This document shows, one piece after another, positions 35,459 through 44,249 of a stretch of 64,000 nucleotides of DNA; positions within the stretch are counted from its first letter, which is position 1; each line of letters opens with the position of its first letter. The stretch is from assembly GCF_008642375.1 (NCBI RefSeq), contig NZ_CP029194.1, positions 1,674,001 to 1,738,000 on the forward strand, in the 5' to 3' direction. The translations under genes and the position numbers were made by a program. The notes beneath the pieces are model-generated. The model was not told where the DNA came from, made no database searches, and saw nothing but the letters and a program-made list of their open reading frames with translations. Source of the DNA: Streptomyces venezuelae. GTDB lineage: Bacteria > Actinomycetota > Actinomycetes > Streptomycetales > Streptomycetaceae.

Positions 35459-36341
35459 GGGCGAGCTCCTTCGTGCCGAAGAGTCCGGCCGGGCGGATCA
35501 GCAGCACCGCGACCATGACGAGGTAGGGGGCGAGGTCGCCGATGCCCCGGCCGAGGAAGGCCAGGTCGCTCTGGTAGCCGGTGGCGAGGGACTCGGTGAT
35601 GCCGACGAGGAGTCCGCCGACGAGGGCGCCCGTGGTGGAGTCGAGGCCGCCGAGGATCGCGGCGGGGAAGGCCTTCAGGGCGGCGAGCGAGGTGGCCCGT
35701 TCCAGGCCGGGCGTCGGGAAGACGGTGAGGAAGAGCGCGGCGACGGCGGCGAGTGCGCCGGCGACCGCCCAGGCCCCGAGCGAGACCCGGCCGAGCCTGA
35801 TGCCCATGAGGGCGGCGGTCTCCTGGTTCTCGGCGGCGGCGCGCATGGCGACGCCCCAGGACGTGTAGCGGAAGGCGAGCAGGAAGGCGGTGATCAGGAG
35901 GGCCGCGACGAGGAGCGCGGCGATCCGGGTCTGGGCGATGGTGACCGGGCCGACGGTGAGGACGGCATCGCCCCACGGGTCGCCGAGGGCGAGGATGTCG
36001 GTGCCGATCCGCCGCGTCAGCTCGGTGGCGAGCAGGATGTCGACGCCGATGGTGACGATCGCGAGGACGCTGTGGTCGGCACCCCGGTGGCGGCGCATCA
36101 CGAAGAACTCGACGGCCGCGCCGACCACCGCCGCGCCCGCGATACCGGCGAGCAGCGCGGGCCAGAAGCCGATCTCGTCGTGGAGCACGGCGGTCACGTA
36201 GCCGCCGGCCAGGAGGAGGGAGGCGTGGGCGAAGTTGACGACCTCGGTGGCGCGGAAGATGACCACGAAGCCGAGGGCGATGAGGGCGTAGATCGAGCCC
36301 AGTGAGACGCCGTTGATCAGGAACTCGGCGAAGGTGCTCAC
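35451..36341 (-). CDS. livH: ABC transporter permease, LivH type
   Basis: 296 residues. Seven to eight hydrophobic helices. It starts MSTFAEFLINGVSLGSIYALIALGFVVIF and has the LivH motif VVNFAHASLLLAGGYV near residue 34, the cytoplasmic loop AAAENQETAALMGI that contacts the ATPases, and AAILGGLDSTTGALVGGLLVG near 228. It pairs with the LivM protein to form the membrane part of the transporter. Neighbouring genes overlap by 4 and 8 nt, so all are coupled in translation. Confidence 0.93.
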   Translation of the reverse strand: MSTFAEFLINGVSLGSIYALIALGFVVIFRATEVVNFAHASLLLAGGYVTAVLHDEIGFWPALLAGIAGAAVVGAAVEFFVMRRHRGADHSVLAIVTIGVDILLATELTRRIGTDILALGDPWGDAVLTVGPVTIAQTRIAALLVAALLITAFLLAFRYTSWGVAMRAAAENQETAALMGIRLGRVSLGAWAVAGALAAVAALFLTVFPTPGLERATSLAALKAFPAAILGGLDSTTGALVGGLLVGITESLATGYQSDLAFLGRGIGDLAPYLVMVAVLLIRPAGLFGTKELARV

Positions 36342-37150
36342 GCGGCGGTCTCCTCTCCGAGGTAGGCGCGGACGACCGCCGGGTCGTTCTGGACGTCGCC
36401 GGGGGATCCGTCGGCGATGCGGCGGCCGAAGTCGAGGACGGTGACGGAGTCGGCGAGCCGCATCACCAGGCCCATGTCGTGCTCGACGAGGAGGACCGAG
36501 ATGCCGAGGCCGTCGCGGACGCCCGCGATGACGGAGGCCGTACGACGCCGCTCGTCGGCGGTCATGCCGGCGACGGGTTCGTCGAGGAGGAGGAGCTTCG
36601 GCTCCATGCAGAGGGCGCGGGCGAGTTCGGCGAGCTTCTGCTGCCCGTACGGGAGGGAGCCCGCGGGCTGCGCGAGCTGCTTCTCCAGGCCGACGAAGGC
36701 GGCGATCTCCCGGACCCTGGCCCGGTGGCGGGCCTCCTCGCGGGCGGCGGAGGGGAGCCGGAGTCCGGCGGCGAGGAAGCCGGTGCGGGTGAGCCGGTGG
36801 CGGCCGAGCATCAGGCTGTCCTCGACGGTGGCGCGGGGCGGCAGGGCCAGGTTCTGGAAGATCCGGCCGACGCCGAGGTCCGCGATCCGGTGCGGGGGCA
36901 GGGCGGTCAGTTCGTGCGGGCCGAGGCGGACCGAGCCGGTGGTGGCCCGGTAGACGCCGGAGAGCACGTTGAAGCAGGTGGACTTGCCGGCGCCGTTGGG
37001 GCCGATGAGGGCGTGGACGGTGCCGGGCCGGACGGTGAAGCCGATGCCGTCGAGGGCGGTGAGCCCGGCGAACCGTACGGTCAGGTCCTCGACGACGAGT
37101 GCGGGGACGTCGGGGCCGCCGGCCGGGCCGGGCGGGGGTGTGTCGGTCAT
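36338..37150 (-). CDS. livG: ABC transporter ATP-binding protein, LivG type
   Basis: 270 residues. ABC ATPase: Walker A GPNGAGKST near residue 54, Q-loop in FQNLALPP, signature region LPYGQQKLAELARAL (a degenerate LSGGQ form normal for LivG), Walker B LLLLDEP followed by VAGM, and switch His in LLVEHDM. The C-terminal LivG tail VLDFGRRIADGSPGDVQNDPAVVRAYLG is present. Cytoplasmic; powers the Liv-type importer as a heterodimer with the LivF protein. It starts with ATG overlapping the LivF stop by 4 nt. Confidence 0.94.
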   Translation of the reverse strand: MTDTPPPGPAGGPDVPALVVEDLTVRFAGLTALDGIGFTVRPGTVHALIGPNGAGKSTCFNVLSGVYRATTGSVRLGPHELTALPPHRIADLGVGRIFQNLALPPRATVEDSLMLGRHRLTRTGFLAAGLRLPSAAREEARHRARVREIAAFVGLEKQLAQPAGSLPYGQQKLAELARALCMEPKLLLLDEPVAGMTADERRRTASVIAGVRDGLGISVLLVEHDMGLVMRLADSVTVLDFGRRIADGSPGDVQNDPAVVRAYLGEETAA

Positions 37151-37965
37151 CGGGTCTCCTCCCAGCGGGACAGGACCGGGTGCGCGGCGCGGGCGTCGGC
37201 CGCGTCGGCGGCGGCGTCCTCGTCGACCACGCCCAGATAGCGGCGGCGGACCTCGTCGGAGGCGGCGAGTTCGGCGGCGGGCCCTGAGAGGGTGACCTCG
37301 CCGACCTCCAGGACGTACGCGCGGGAGGCGAGGCGCAGGGCGAGCGCCGCGTTCTGCTCGACGAGGAGCACGGCCGTGCCCTGGGCGTTGATCTCGCGGA
37401 CGGCGTCCGCGATCCGGGCGGCCATCAGCGGGGCGAGGCCGAGGGACGGCTCGTCGAGGAGGAGCAGGCCCGGCGCGGCCATCAGGGCGCGGCCGACAGC
37501 GAGCATCTGCTGTTCGCCGCCGGAGAGCAGCCCGGCCTGCTGGCGGGCGCGGTCGGCGAGGACCGGGAAGAGCTCGTGGACCCGGCGCAGTGCGGCGGCC
37601 TTCGCGGCGCGGTCGCCGCGGCGGCCGAGGGCTCCGGCGCGCAGGTTGTCCTCGACGGTCATCCGGGCGAAGACCTGGCGGCCCTCCGGCACCTGGGAGA
37701 CGCCGGCGGCGACGACCCGGTCGGGCGGCAGCCCGTCGAGGGGCCGGCCGTCGCGGCTCACCGTGCCGGAGACCACGGACCCGCCGTGGAACCGCAGGGT
37801 GCGCGAGACGGCCCGCAGCAGGGTCGACTTGCCGGCGCCGTTGCCGCCCAGGACGGTGACGACGGCGCCCGCCGGTACGGTCAGCGACACCTGGCGCAGC
37901 GCGCGCACCGGTCCGTATCCCGCCGTGAGGTCCTTGACCTCCAGGGCGGGTGCGGTTCCTCCCAT
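37147..37965 (-). CDS. livF: ABC transporter ATP-binding protein, LivF type
   Basis: 272 residues from ATG 37965, with AAGGGG upstream. Walker A GGNGAGKST near residue 40, Q-loop region VSQVPEGRQVF (typical LivF), signature LLSGGEQQMLAVGRAL, Walker B LLLLDEPSLGLAP, and switch His position replaced by Gln in LLVEQNAAL, normal for LivF. An Ala/Asp-rich tail extends about 25 residues beyond the usual YLG end. First gene of the operon livF-G-H-M and the binding-protein gene, so its promoter lies in the 195-bp gap shared with the divergent PucR-type regulator. Confidence 0.94.
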   Translation of the reverse strand: MGGTAPALEVKDLTAGYGPVRALRQVSLTVPAGAVVTVLGGNGAGKSTLLRAVSRTLRFHGGSVVSGTVSRDGRPLDGLPPDRVVAAGVSQVPEGRQVFARMTVEDNLRAGALGRRGDRAAKAAALRRVHELFPVLADRARQQAGLLSGGEQQMLAVGRALMAAPGLLLLDEPSLGLAPLMAARIADAVREINAQGTAVLLVEQNAALALRLASRAYVLEVGEVTLSGPAAELAASDEVRRRYLGVVDEDAAADAADARAAHPVLSRWEETR

Positions 37966-37989
37966 GGATCCCCTTCCCCGGCCGCCTTT

Positions 37990-38006
37990 GTTACTCGGCC
38001 GTTCAG
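37990..38006. promoter_or_regulatory. Possible imperfect palindrome upstream of livF
   Basis: GTTACTCGGCCGTTCAG resembles the palindrome upstream of the 3-hydroxyacyl-CoA dehydrogenase gene (19871-19886) in its GTTAC...GGCCG-TT core. It may bind a related regulator; the similarity is by eye only. Confidence 0.25.
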
Positions 38007-38093
38007 TGGCGCTCACCCCAGCACCGCGCCGGACCGCCCGTCCACGCCCGGCGGCCGAATCGCTGCCGGTGACCAGCGGGGACGGCGATGGGC

Positions 38094-38107
38094 TGTGCAT
38101 GCGCACA
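38094..38107. promoter_or_regulatory. Inverted repeat in the livF/PucR divergent region
   Basis: TGTGC-ATGC-GCACA has perfect 5-bp arms. It lies between the livF start and the divergent regulator gene, 54 bp before the latter, a fitting site for autoregulation or operon control. Predicted only. Confidence 0.4.
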
Positions 38108-38160
38108 ACGCTGCGCGTCAGGGGTGTGCCGAGGGGCCCGGGGAGGTGGATCCTCCGGGC

Positions 38161-39360
38161 ATGGGACGGCGCAGACGGCGGACCGGTGACGACTGGAAGG
38201 TGCTCGCGGGGGCGTGCACGGCGCTTCTGGAGCGCGTACCGGAGCTGGTGGACGAGCATCTGAGGGAGCTGCACGCGTACGAGCCCGCCTACGGGCGGAT
38301 CCTGCCGTACGACCAGCACTGGCAGGAGGCCCACGAGGCGATGCGGATCGGGATCGAGATGATCTCGGCGCCCCGGAACTCGCCCCGGCGGGACCTCGAA
38401 CACGCGGAGGAGATGGGCAGACGGCGGGCCGCGCAGGGCATGCCGCTGGAGCTGGTCGTGCACGCGTACCGGCATGCCGGGCATCTCGTGTGGGACGCGC
38501 TGATCGAGGGCGCGGGGGCGGACGCGGCGCAGCTGGCGGCGCTGATGCAGTCGGCGACGACGGTGTGGTCGGCGGTGGACGCGCAGGCGGACACGGCGTC
38601 GGAGGCGTACCGGTCGAGGGAGGCGGAGCTGCGCCGCCGTACCGACGAGCAGCTCCAGGCGCTCCTGGACGCGCTGCTGCAGGGGCAGCGGGCGCCCGAG
38701 CTGGTGGCGCGGGCTGCGGCGGGTCTGGACCTGCCGGAGCAGGGGCGGTACGCGGTGGTGGTGCTGCGCTACGACCGGCGGGAGGAGCGGGAGCCGTTCC
38801 ACCGGCAGGTGCAGGGCGAGGGCGTGCGCTTCCTGTGGCGGATGGGCGCGGACTGCGAGATCGGGGTGGTGGCGCTGGCCGGGGAGACCGGTCTGGACGC
38901 GCTGTCGGAGCTCCTCGACGGGCGGTGCCCGGGGCCGGGCGGGATCAGTCCCGTCGTCGTCGGCCTGACGGAGCTGGGCCGGGCGCGCCGCCTGGCGGAG
39001 CTGGCCCTGCGCACGTGCCCGCCGGGGAGCCGGCAGATCGTGCGGCTGGACCGGCGGATGGCGGGGGCGCTGGTGGTGGGCCAGCCGGAGATGGCGAGCC
39101 TGCTGGTCTCGGACGTCCTGGGCGGCCTCCTGGAACTGGACCCGGCGGACCGGGCGGTCCTCCTGGAGACGCTGGACGTGTGGCTCGACTGCGAGGGTTC
39201 GGCGGGGCGGGCGGCGAGCCGCCTGTACTGCCACCGGAACACGGTCTTCAACCGCCTGCGCCGCCTGGAGCAGCTGACGTCACGGTCCCTGTCCCGCCCG
39301 CGGGATCTCACGGAGATGACCTTGGCCCTGGACGCGTTCCGCCTGACGGCGTCGGGGTGA
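38161..39360 (+). CDS. PucR/CdaR-type transcriptional regulator with RsbT-like N-terminal region
   Basis: 399 residues from ATG 38161 after GGGGAGG. The C-terminal HTH_30 (PucR) domain is clear: LLETLDVWLDCEGSAGRAASRLYCHRNTVFNRLRRLEQLT, with the HRNTVxxRLxRLE signature, then LTEMTLALDAFRL. A GGDEF-like central domain covers about 190-300. The N-terminal helical part (LVVHAYRHAGHLVWDAL) resembles the RsbT co-antagonist-like domain often fused to PucR regulators. Such proteins control purine, amino-acid or proline use. Its divergent position suggests it governs the Liv-type operon. Confidence 0.88.
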   Translation: MGRRRRRTGDDWKVLAGACTALLERVPELVDEHLRELHAYEPAYGRILPYDQHWQEAHEAMRIGIEMISAPRNSPRRDLEHAEEMGRRRAAQGMPLELVVHAYRHAGHLVWDALIEGAGADAAQLAALMQSATTVWSAVDAQADTASEAYRSREAELRRRTDEQLQALLDALLQGQRAPELVARAAAGLDLPEQGRYAVVVLRYDRREEREPFHRQVQGEGVRFLWRMGADCEIGVVALAGETGLDALSELLDGRCPGPGGISPVVVGLTELGRARRLAELALRTCPPGSRQIVRLDRRMAGALVVGQPEMASLLVSDVLGGLLELDPADRAVLLETLDVWLDCEGSAGRAASRLYCHRNTVFNRLRRLEQLTSRSLSRPRDLTEMTLALDAFRLTASG

Positions 39361-39367
39361 GGGCGAC

Positions 39368-39407
39368 GCGTACGGGCCCGGAGGCAAAGGCGCCCGGGCC
39401 CGTACGC
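39368..39407. terminator. Bidirectional terminator hairpin
   Basis: Perfect 14-bp stem (39368-39381 with 39394-39407) and a 12-nt loop between the convergent PucR-type and glycerate kinase genes. Confidence 0.85.
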
Positions 39408-39423
39408 CTAGCCCTGCGGACGT

Positions 39424-40575
39424 CTACGACAGGAAGTCACGGGCGATGTCCGCCGCGACGTCCTCCAGGAGCGGGCCGGCGTTGGCGATGCACTTGGCGG
39501 TGTCGGGCTCCAGGGCCGTGAGGGGGTAGGCGCGGCGGATGCCGGCCGTGCCGAGGGCCTCGGGGGGCAGGGCCAGGCGGCCGCAGACCGCGACGACCTC
39601 CTTGCCGGCCGCGCGGGCCGCCGCGGCGACGCCCGCCGGGGCCTTGCCGTGGAGGGTCTGCTCGTCCAGGGAGCCCTCGCCGGTGATGACGAGGGTGGCC
39701 CGCTCCAGGGCGGGGGCGAAGCCGAGGACCTCCAGCATCAGCTCGATGCCGGGGCGGAAGCTCGCGCCGAGGATGAGCGCGCCGTAGCCGATGCCGCCCG
39801 CGCCGCCGGCGCCGGGGGCCACGGCCGCTTCGGCCGCCTTGGGGCCGATGGCCTTCTCCAGGACGGTGGCGAAGTGGGCGAGGGCCGCGTCCAGGGTGCG
39901 GACGTCGTCCGGGGTGGCGCCCTTCTGGGGGCCGTAGACGGCGGGGGCGCCCTTGGGGCCGGTGAGCGGGTTGTCGACGTCGCTCGCGAGGATCAGGTCG
40001 ACGTCCGCGAAGCGGGGGTCGAGGCCGCCGAGGTCGGCCGTGGCGAGGTCGGCGAGCGGTGCGCCGCCGGGGCCGACGGGCTCGCCGGCCTCGTCGAGGA
40101 ACCGGGCGCCGAGCGCGGCGAGCATGCCGGCGCCGCCGTCGGTGGTGGCGCTGCCGCCGACGCCGAAGACGATGGTGGTCGCGCCGGCGTCGAGGGCCGC
40201 GCGGAGGAGTTCACCGGAGCCGTACGTGGTCGCGGTGAGCGGGGCGAAGACCCCGGCGGGCAGGAGCTGGAGGCCGGAGGCCTCCGCCATCTCGACGACC
40301 GCCGTGGTGCCGCGCAGCGCGTAGGCCGCGGTGACCTGCTCGCCGAGCGGTCCCGTCACACGCACCTCGCGGCGCTCGAACCCGGCCGCGACCGCGGCCG
40401 CGACCGTGCCGTCGCCGCCGTCGGCGACGGGCAGGGTCTCCACCGTCAGCTCGGGGACGACCCGTCGCAGTCCTGCTGTGACCCGCTCCGCGACCTGTAC
40501 GGCCGTGAGCGAACCCTTGAACTTGTCAGCCGCCACGAGCACGTGAGCGACCTGAGTTGCTGCTCCGTCCGTCAC
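39424..40575 (-). CDS. Glycerate kinase (type I, GlxK/GarK family)
   Basis: 383 residues from GTG 40575 with GGGA upstream. Family landmarks: AADKFKGSLTAVQVAE at the N-terminus, LPVADGGDGTVAAAV, GVGGSATTDGGAGMLAALGARF, DVDNPLTGPKGAPAVYGPQKGA, PGAGGAGGIGYGAL, and the C-terminal VITGEGSLDEQTLHGKAPAGVA. It phosphorylates D-glycerate with ATP (giving 2- or 3-phosphoglycerate depending on subtype). It links glyoxylate-derived glycerate to glycolysis, which fits an organism making glyoxylate by the ethylmalonyl-CoA pathway, but no operon link is seen. Confidence 0.94.
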   Translation of the reverse strand: MTDGAATQVAHVLVAADKFKGSLTAVQVAERVTAGLRRVVPELTVETLPVADGGDGTVAAAVAAGFERREVRVTGPLGEQVTAAYALRGTTAVVEMAEASGLQLLPAGVFAPLTATTYGSGELLRAALDAGATTIVFGVGGSATTDGGAGMLAALGARFLDEAGEPVGPGGAPLADLATADLGGLDPRFADVDLILASDVDNPLTGPKGAPAVYGPQKGATPDDVRTLDAALAHFATVLEKAIGPKAAEAAVAPGAGGAGGIGYGALILGASFRPGIELMLEVLGFAPALERATLVITGEGSLDEQTLHGKAPAGVAAAARAAGKEVVAVCGRLALPPEALGTAGIRRAYPLTALEPDTAKCIANAGPLLEDVAADIARDFLS

Positions 40576-40687
40576 CTTGCATCCCTTGCTTTCGAACGTG
40601 CAGTCGCGCCAGGGCAGACCCTATCCGTACCGCCAGACGGCGTGCCACCCCCTGATAAGGCGATATTCCGCACCATAGTGGGTTCAC

Positions 40688-42379
40688 ATGACTACAGAAC
40701 CGCCTCAACCGATCGAACGTACCCCGCCTGATCAGCACGCGCCCGACAGCAAGGTCATCGGGATCGGGGTCGCGGCCGTCGTGGCGGTCGTCGCCTGGGC
40801 GGCTCTGGGCGAGGACTCCTTCGACGGCGCGTCGTCCACCGCGCTCCGGTGGGTGCTGTCCAATTTCGCCTGGCTCTTCGTGATCGCGGCGGACACCTTC
40901 CTCGTGCTGTGCGTCGTGATCGCGCTGAGCCGTTTCGGCCGGATCAGGCTGGGCGCGGACGACTCGGAGCCCGAGTTCACGAACCTCGCGTGGATCGCGA
41001 TGATGTTCAGCGCCGGCATGGGCATCGGTCTGATGTTCTACGGGGTCGGGGAGCCGCTCACGCATTTCCTCAGCCCTCCCCCGGCGAGCGGGGTCCCTGC
41101 CGGGTCCGGCGCGGCGGCCCGTACCGCGATGGAGTACTCGTTCTTCCACTGGACGCTCACCCCGTGGGCGATCTACGGCATCGCGGGCCTCGCCCTGGCG
41201 TACGCGGGCTTCCGCAAGGGCCGCGGCAACCGGCTCAGCTCCGCCTTCGTGCCGCTGCTGGGCGAGCGCCGGGCGAACTCCTGGCCGGGCAAGGCGATCG
41301 ACCTGCTCGCGGTCTTCGCGACCGTCTTCGGTACGGCGACGAGCCTGGGGCTCGGCGCGCTCCAGGTGGCCGAGGGCCTGAACCTGACGATGGGCGTGGA
41401 GCCCTCGACCTCCACCCAGCTGATCGTCATCGTGTCGCTGTCGGCGGCCTTCGTCCTGTCGGCGTTCTCGGGGCTCCACAAGGGCGTGAAGTGGCTCTCC
41501 ACGCTGAACATCGTCCTCGCCGCCTGTCTGATGCTCTTCGTCTTCCTGCTCGGCCCGACCGTCTACATCCTGGACACGATCCCGGCCTCGGTCGGCGGCT
41601 ATCTGCACCAGCTGCTGCCGATGGCGAGCCGGACCGGCGCCTTCACCGACGCCGGCTGGCTGGGTGTGTGGACGATCTTCTACTGGGCGTGGTGGCTGTC
41701 CTGGGCGCCGTTCGTCGGCACCTTCATCGCCCGCATCTCGCGCGGCCGGACGATCCGCGAGTTCCTGATGGGGGTCCTGCTCGTGCCCTCCGGCGCGACC
41801 GTGGTGTGGTTCTGCGTCATGGGCGGCACGGCGATCCGGCTGCAGTCGACGGGCGCGGCGGACCTGGCGGCGGCGCTGAAGGACGGGGCGGAGGCCTCGC
41901 TGTTCGCGATGTTGGAGGCGCTGCCGATCGGCACGGTCACCTCGGTGATCGCGATGATCCTGGTGATGACGTACTTCGTCACGAGCGCGGACTCGGCCTC
42001 GCTGGTCATGGGCTCGCTGACGAGCCGTGGCTCGCTCCACCCGCCGACCTGGCTCGTGGTGACCTGGGGCGTGCTCATGGCGGCGGTGGCGGCGGTGCTG
42101 CTCGTCGTCGGCGGGCTGAACTCGCTCCAGACGGCGACGATCCTGGTGGCGCTGCCGTTCGTGGTGGTCATGCTCGCGCTGTGTTTCGCGCTCCTGAAGG
42201 AGCTGCGGGAGGACCCGGGCGCGGGCCCCGTCCGGCATCACGCGCTGCACGGGCTGCGGGACGCGGTGCGGACGCTGGTCGGCGAGGCGATGACGGAGCA
42301 GGCCGGGGACCGTCACCACCGGCTCCGCCGGGCCGCGAAGGCCCGTGCCGACGGCGAACCCCCCGAGGGCGAGGGCTGA
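40688..42379 (+). CDS. BCCT-family betaine/choline/carnitine transporter
   Basis: 563 residues from ATG 40688. Twelve hydrophobic helices. The BCCT hallmarks are present: the glycine motif MFSAGMGIGLMFYGVGEPLTHF (helix 3) and the aromatic signature FYWAWWLSWAPFVGTFIARISRGRTIREF (helix 8 and following loop) at about residues 327-355. The GMGIG rather than GMGMG form is typical of Na+-coupled betaine uptake. The charged C-terminal tail (RHHRLRRAAKARADG) may be osmosensory. It imports compatible solutes, probably glycine betaine or choline. CATAGT 8 nt upstream of the ATG may be a -10 box of a nearly leaderless message. Confidence 0.93.
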   Translation: MTTEPPQPIERTPPDQHAPDSKVIGIGVAAVVAVVAWAALGEDSFDGASSTALRWVLSNFAWLFVIAADTFLVLCVVIALSRFGRIRLGADDSEPEFTNLAWIAMMFSAGMGIGLMFYGVGEPLTHFLSPPPASGVPAGSGAAARTAMEYSFFHWTLTPWAIYGIAGLALAYAGFRKGRGNRLSSAFVPLLGERRANSWPGKAIDLLAVFATVFGTATSLGLGALQVAEGLNLTMGVEPSTSTQLIVIVSLSAAFVLSAFSGLHKGVKWLSTLNIVLAACLMLFVFLLGPTVYILDTIPASVGGYLHQLLPMASRTGAFTDAGWLGVWTIFYWAWWLSWAPFVGTFIARISRGRTIREFLMGVLLVPSGATVVWFCVMGGTAIRLQSTGAADLAAALKDGAEASLFAMLEALPIGTVTSVIAMILVMTYFVTSADSASLVMGSLTSRGSLHPPTWLVVTWGVLMAAVAAVLLVVGGLNSLQTATILVALPFVVVMLALCFALLKELREDPGAGPVRHHALHGLRDAVRTLVGEAMTEQAGDRHHRLRRAAKARADGEPPEGEG

Positions 42380-42380
42380 C

Positions 42381-43469
42381 GTGGCACTCGCTCACGGAGA
42401 ACTGGCCGACCGGATCCTGGGCGGCTGGACGGGCCGCATCGCCGGGAACATGCTGGGCAAGCCCGTGGAGCGCGGCGACCACTGGACGCGGGAGCACATC
42501 GACGCGTACCTCCGGCTCACCGACGCGCTCCCGCTGACCGACTACCTGCCGCCCCCGCCGCCCGGGGCGACCGGTTTCGAGCTGCGCCCCGAGTGGCCCC
42601 GGTGCGTGCGCGGCGGGATCGACGGGAGCTGCCGGGACGACGACGTCGACTGGTCGGTCCTCGGGCTGCACCTCCTGGAGACGCGCGGCTTCGCCTTCAC
42701 GACCGAGCAGGTCGGCGAGGAGTGGCTGCTGCGGCTGCCGTACCTCCAGACCTTCACGGCCGAGCGGGTCGCCTACCGCAACCTCGCGAACGGGCTGCGG
42801 CCGCCGCTGACCGCGACGTACGACAATCCGTACCAGGAGTGGATCGGCGCGCTGATCAGGGCCGACGTCTACGGCTGGACGTGTCCGGGGGATCCGCGGC
42901 GGGCGGCCTCGCTGGCCCGTCGGGACGCGGTCCTCTCGCACACGGGGAACGGCGTGTACGGGGCGATGTGGGCGGCTGCGCTGATCGCCGCCGCCTTCAC
43001 CGCGCCCGACGTCCGGTCGGTCCTGGAGGCGGGTCTGGAGCGGATCCCGGCGAGCAGCCGGCTCGCCAGGACCGTGCGGGGCACGATCGCCCTGTACGAA
43101 GCGGGGCTCGGCTGGTCCGAGACGCTCGACGAGCTGGCGGAGCGGACGGCGGGGCTCGGCTGGATCCACACCGTCCCGAACGCGGCGGTCCTGACCGCCG
43201 GGCTCCTGTACGGCGAGGGGGACTTCACCCGCACGATCGCGCTGACCGTGCGCGGCGGCCTGGACACTGACTCCAACGGCGCGACGGCGGGTTCGGTCGC
43301 GGGCGTGATGTGCGGGGCGGCGGCGATCCCGCCGCAGTGGTCGGAGCCGTTGCGGGACCGGGTGAGCAGCGCGGTCTTCGGCTACGACGGCGTGCGGATC
43401 GGTGAACTGGCCGAGCGGACGCTGCGGCTGGCCGTGATCCGCCGGACAGGCCCTACGCTGACGCAATGA
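42381..43469 (+). CDS. ADP-ribosylglycohydrolase family protein
   Basis: 362 residues. GTG 42381, one base after the BCCT stop codon, follows GAGGG. ADPRH/DraG-like all-helical fold: N-terminal DRILGGWTGRIAGNMLGKPVE, then DDVDWSVLGL carrying the first metal-binding acids (DDD), and the C-terminal dinuclear Mg site GGLDTDSNGATAGSVAGV. The metal-ligand Asp residues look intact, so it is probably active in removing ADP-ribose from proteins or small molecules; an ADP-ribosyl-like nucleoside is also possible. It overlaps the Nudix gene by 4 nt, so the two products probably work together. Cytoplasmic. Confidence 0.9.
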   Translation: MALAHGELADRILGGWTGRIAGNMLGKPVERGDHWTREHIDAYLRLTDALPLTDYLPPPPPGATGFELRPEWPRCVRGGIDGSCRDDDVDWSVLGLHLLETRGFAFTTEQVGEEWLLRLPYLQTFTAERVAYRNLANGLRPPLTATYDNPYQEWIGALIRADVYGWTCPGDPRRAASLARRDAVLSHTGNGVYGAMWAAALIAAAFTAPDVRSVLEAGLERIPASSRLARTVRGTIALYEAGLGWSETLDELAERTAGLGWIHTVPNAAVLTAGLLYGEGDFTRTIALTVRGGLDTDSNGATAGSVAGVMCGAAAIPPQWSEPLRDRVSSAVFGYDGVRIGELAERTLRLAVIRRTGPTLTQ

Positions 43470-43960
43470 CCACTACCGACTACGCCACGTACATCGCCGG
43501 CCTCCCCCGTGTGCTGGCCGGCGCCGCCGCTCTCTTCCGGGACCCGGAGGGCCGGGTCCTCGTCGTGGAGCCCAACTACCGCGAGGGCTGGACCCTGCCC
43601 GGCGGCACGATCGAGTCGGACGGCGGCGAGACGCCCCGGCAGGCCGCCCGACGGGAGACGGCGGAGGAGATCGGCCTCGATGTGGAGCTCGGCCCGCTGC
43701 TCGCCCTGGACTGGTCGCACGGCACGGCGCGGCCGCCGGTCGTGGCGTACGTGTACGACGGCGGGGTGCTGGCCGAGGAGCGGTTCGCGGAGATCCGGCT
43801 CCAGGAGGAGGAGCTGCTCTCCTGGAAGCTGATCGGCCGCGAGGAGGTCACCGCCCACCTGCCGGGCAGCCTGGGCCGGCGCGTCCTCGCCGCGCTGGAC
43901 GTCCTGGCGGGCGCCCGGGGGCCGGTGGAGCTGGAGAACGGTCACCCCGCGCGCGGCTGA
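43466..43960 (+). CDS. Nudix hydrolase
   Basis: 164 residues, ATG overlapping the ADP-ribosylglycohydrolase stop by 4 nt (ATGA). The Nudix box reads GGTIESDGGETPRQAARRETAEEIGL: the REUxEExGU half is perfect, and the first Gly-Glu spacing has two extra residues compared with GX5EX7, a loop variant I recall from actinobacterial Nudix proteins. Mg-dependent members cleave nucleoside diphosphate-X compounds such as ADP-ribose. Coupling with an ADP-ribosylglycohydrolase makes ADP-ribose the leading guess. The gene ends 22 nt before the convergent VapB-like gene. Confidence 0.9.
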   Translation: MTTTDYATYIAGLPRVLAGAAALFRDPEGRVLVVEPNYREGWTLPGGTIESDGGETPRQAARRETAEEIGLDVELGPLLALDWSHGTARPPVVAYVYDGGVLAEERFAEIRLQEEELLSWKLIGREEVTAHLPGSLGRRVLAALDVLAGARGPVELENGHPARG

Positions 43961-43982
43961 ATCGGGACCCCGTGCCGCCCCG

Positions 43983-44186
43983 TCAGCCCTGCGGGGGCTC
44001 GGGCGGCAGGAGTTCGCCGGTGCGGTGCGGTTCGTCGCGGCCGGCGACCCGGGCCTCGGTGCGGTGTCCCCGCGCGATGTAGTCACGGACGACGGCCTCC
44101 ACGGCGTCCTGGGGGTTGCCGACCCCTGCGAGGACCATGACTTCCACGACGAGTTCGGCGTCGAGCGCGATGTTCACCTTGGCCAT
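43983..44186 (-). CDS. VapB-like ribbon-helix-helix antitoxin-type protein, orphan
   Basis: 67 residues from ATG 44186. The sequence MAKVNIALDAELVVEVMVLAGVG followed by NPQDAVEAVVRDYIAR has the short strand plus two helices expected of VapB/RHH-type antitoxins (DUF2191-like in actinobacteria), then a disordered, charged tail. No VapC PIN-domain gene is next to it on either side, so it is an orphan or has another role. No ribosome binding site is visible. It is divergent from the sirtuin gene across 63 bp. Confidence 0.75.
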   Translation of the reverse strand: MAKVNIALDAELVVEVMVLAGVGNPQDAVEAVVRDYIARGHRTEARVAGRDEPHRTGELLPPEPPQG

Positions 44187-44237
44187 GCCGGGAAGGCAGC
44201 ACCGGAAAACCCGTTCGCGGGGCGGTTCGGCAGTGCC

Positions 44238-44243
44238 TAGTTT
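44238..44243 (+). promoter_or_regulatory. Candidate -10 box for a leaderless sirtuin mRNA
   Basis: TAGTTT ends 6 nt before ATG 44250, placing the transcription start at the start codon. The -35 region is weak. Prediction by eye. Confidence 0.4.
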
Positions 44244-44249
44244 GGGCGT

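Noticed and set aside
40526..42319. 597-codon minus frame opposite the BCCT gene
   Set aside because: Rich in Arg, His and Gln with no fold; an artefact of high GC.
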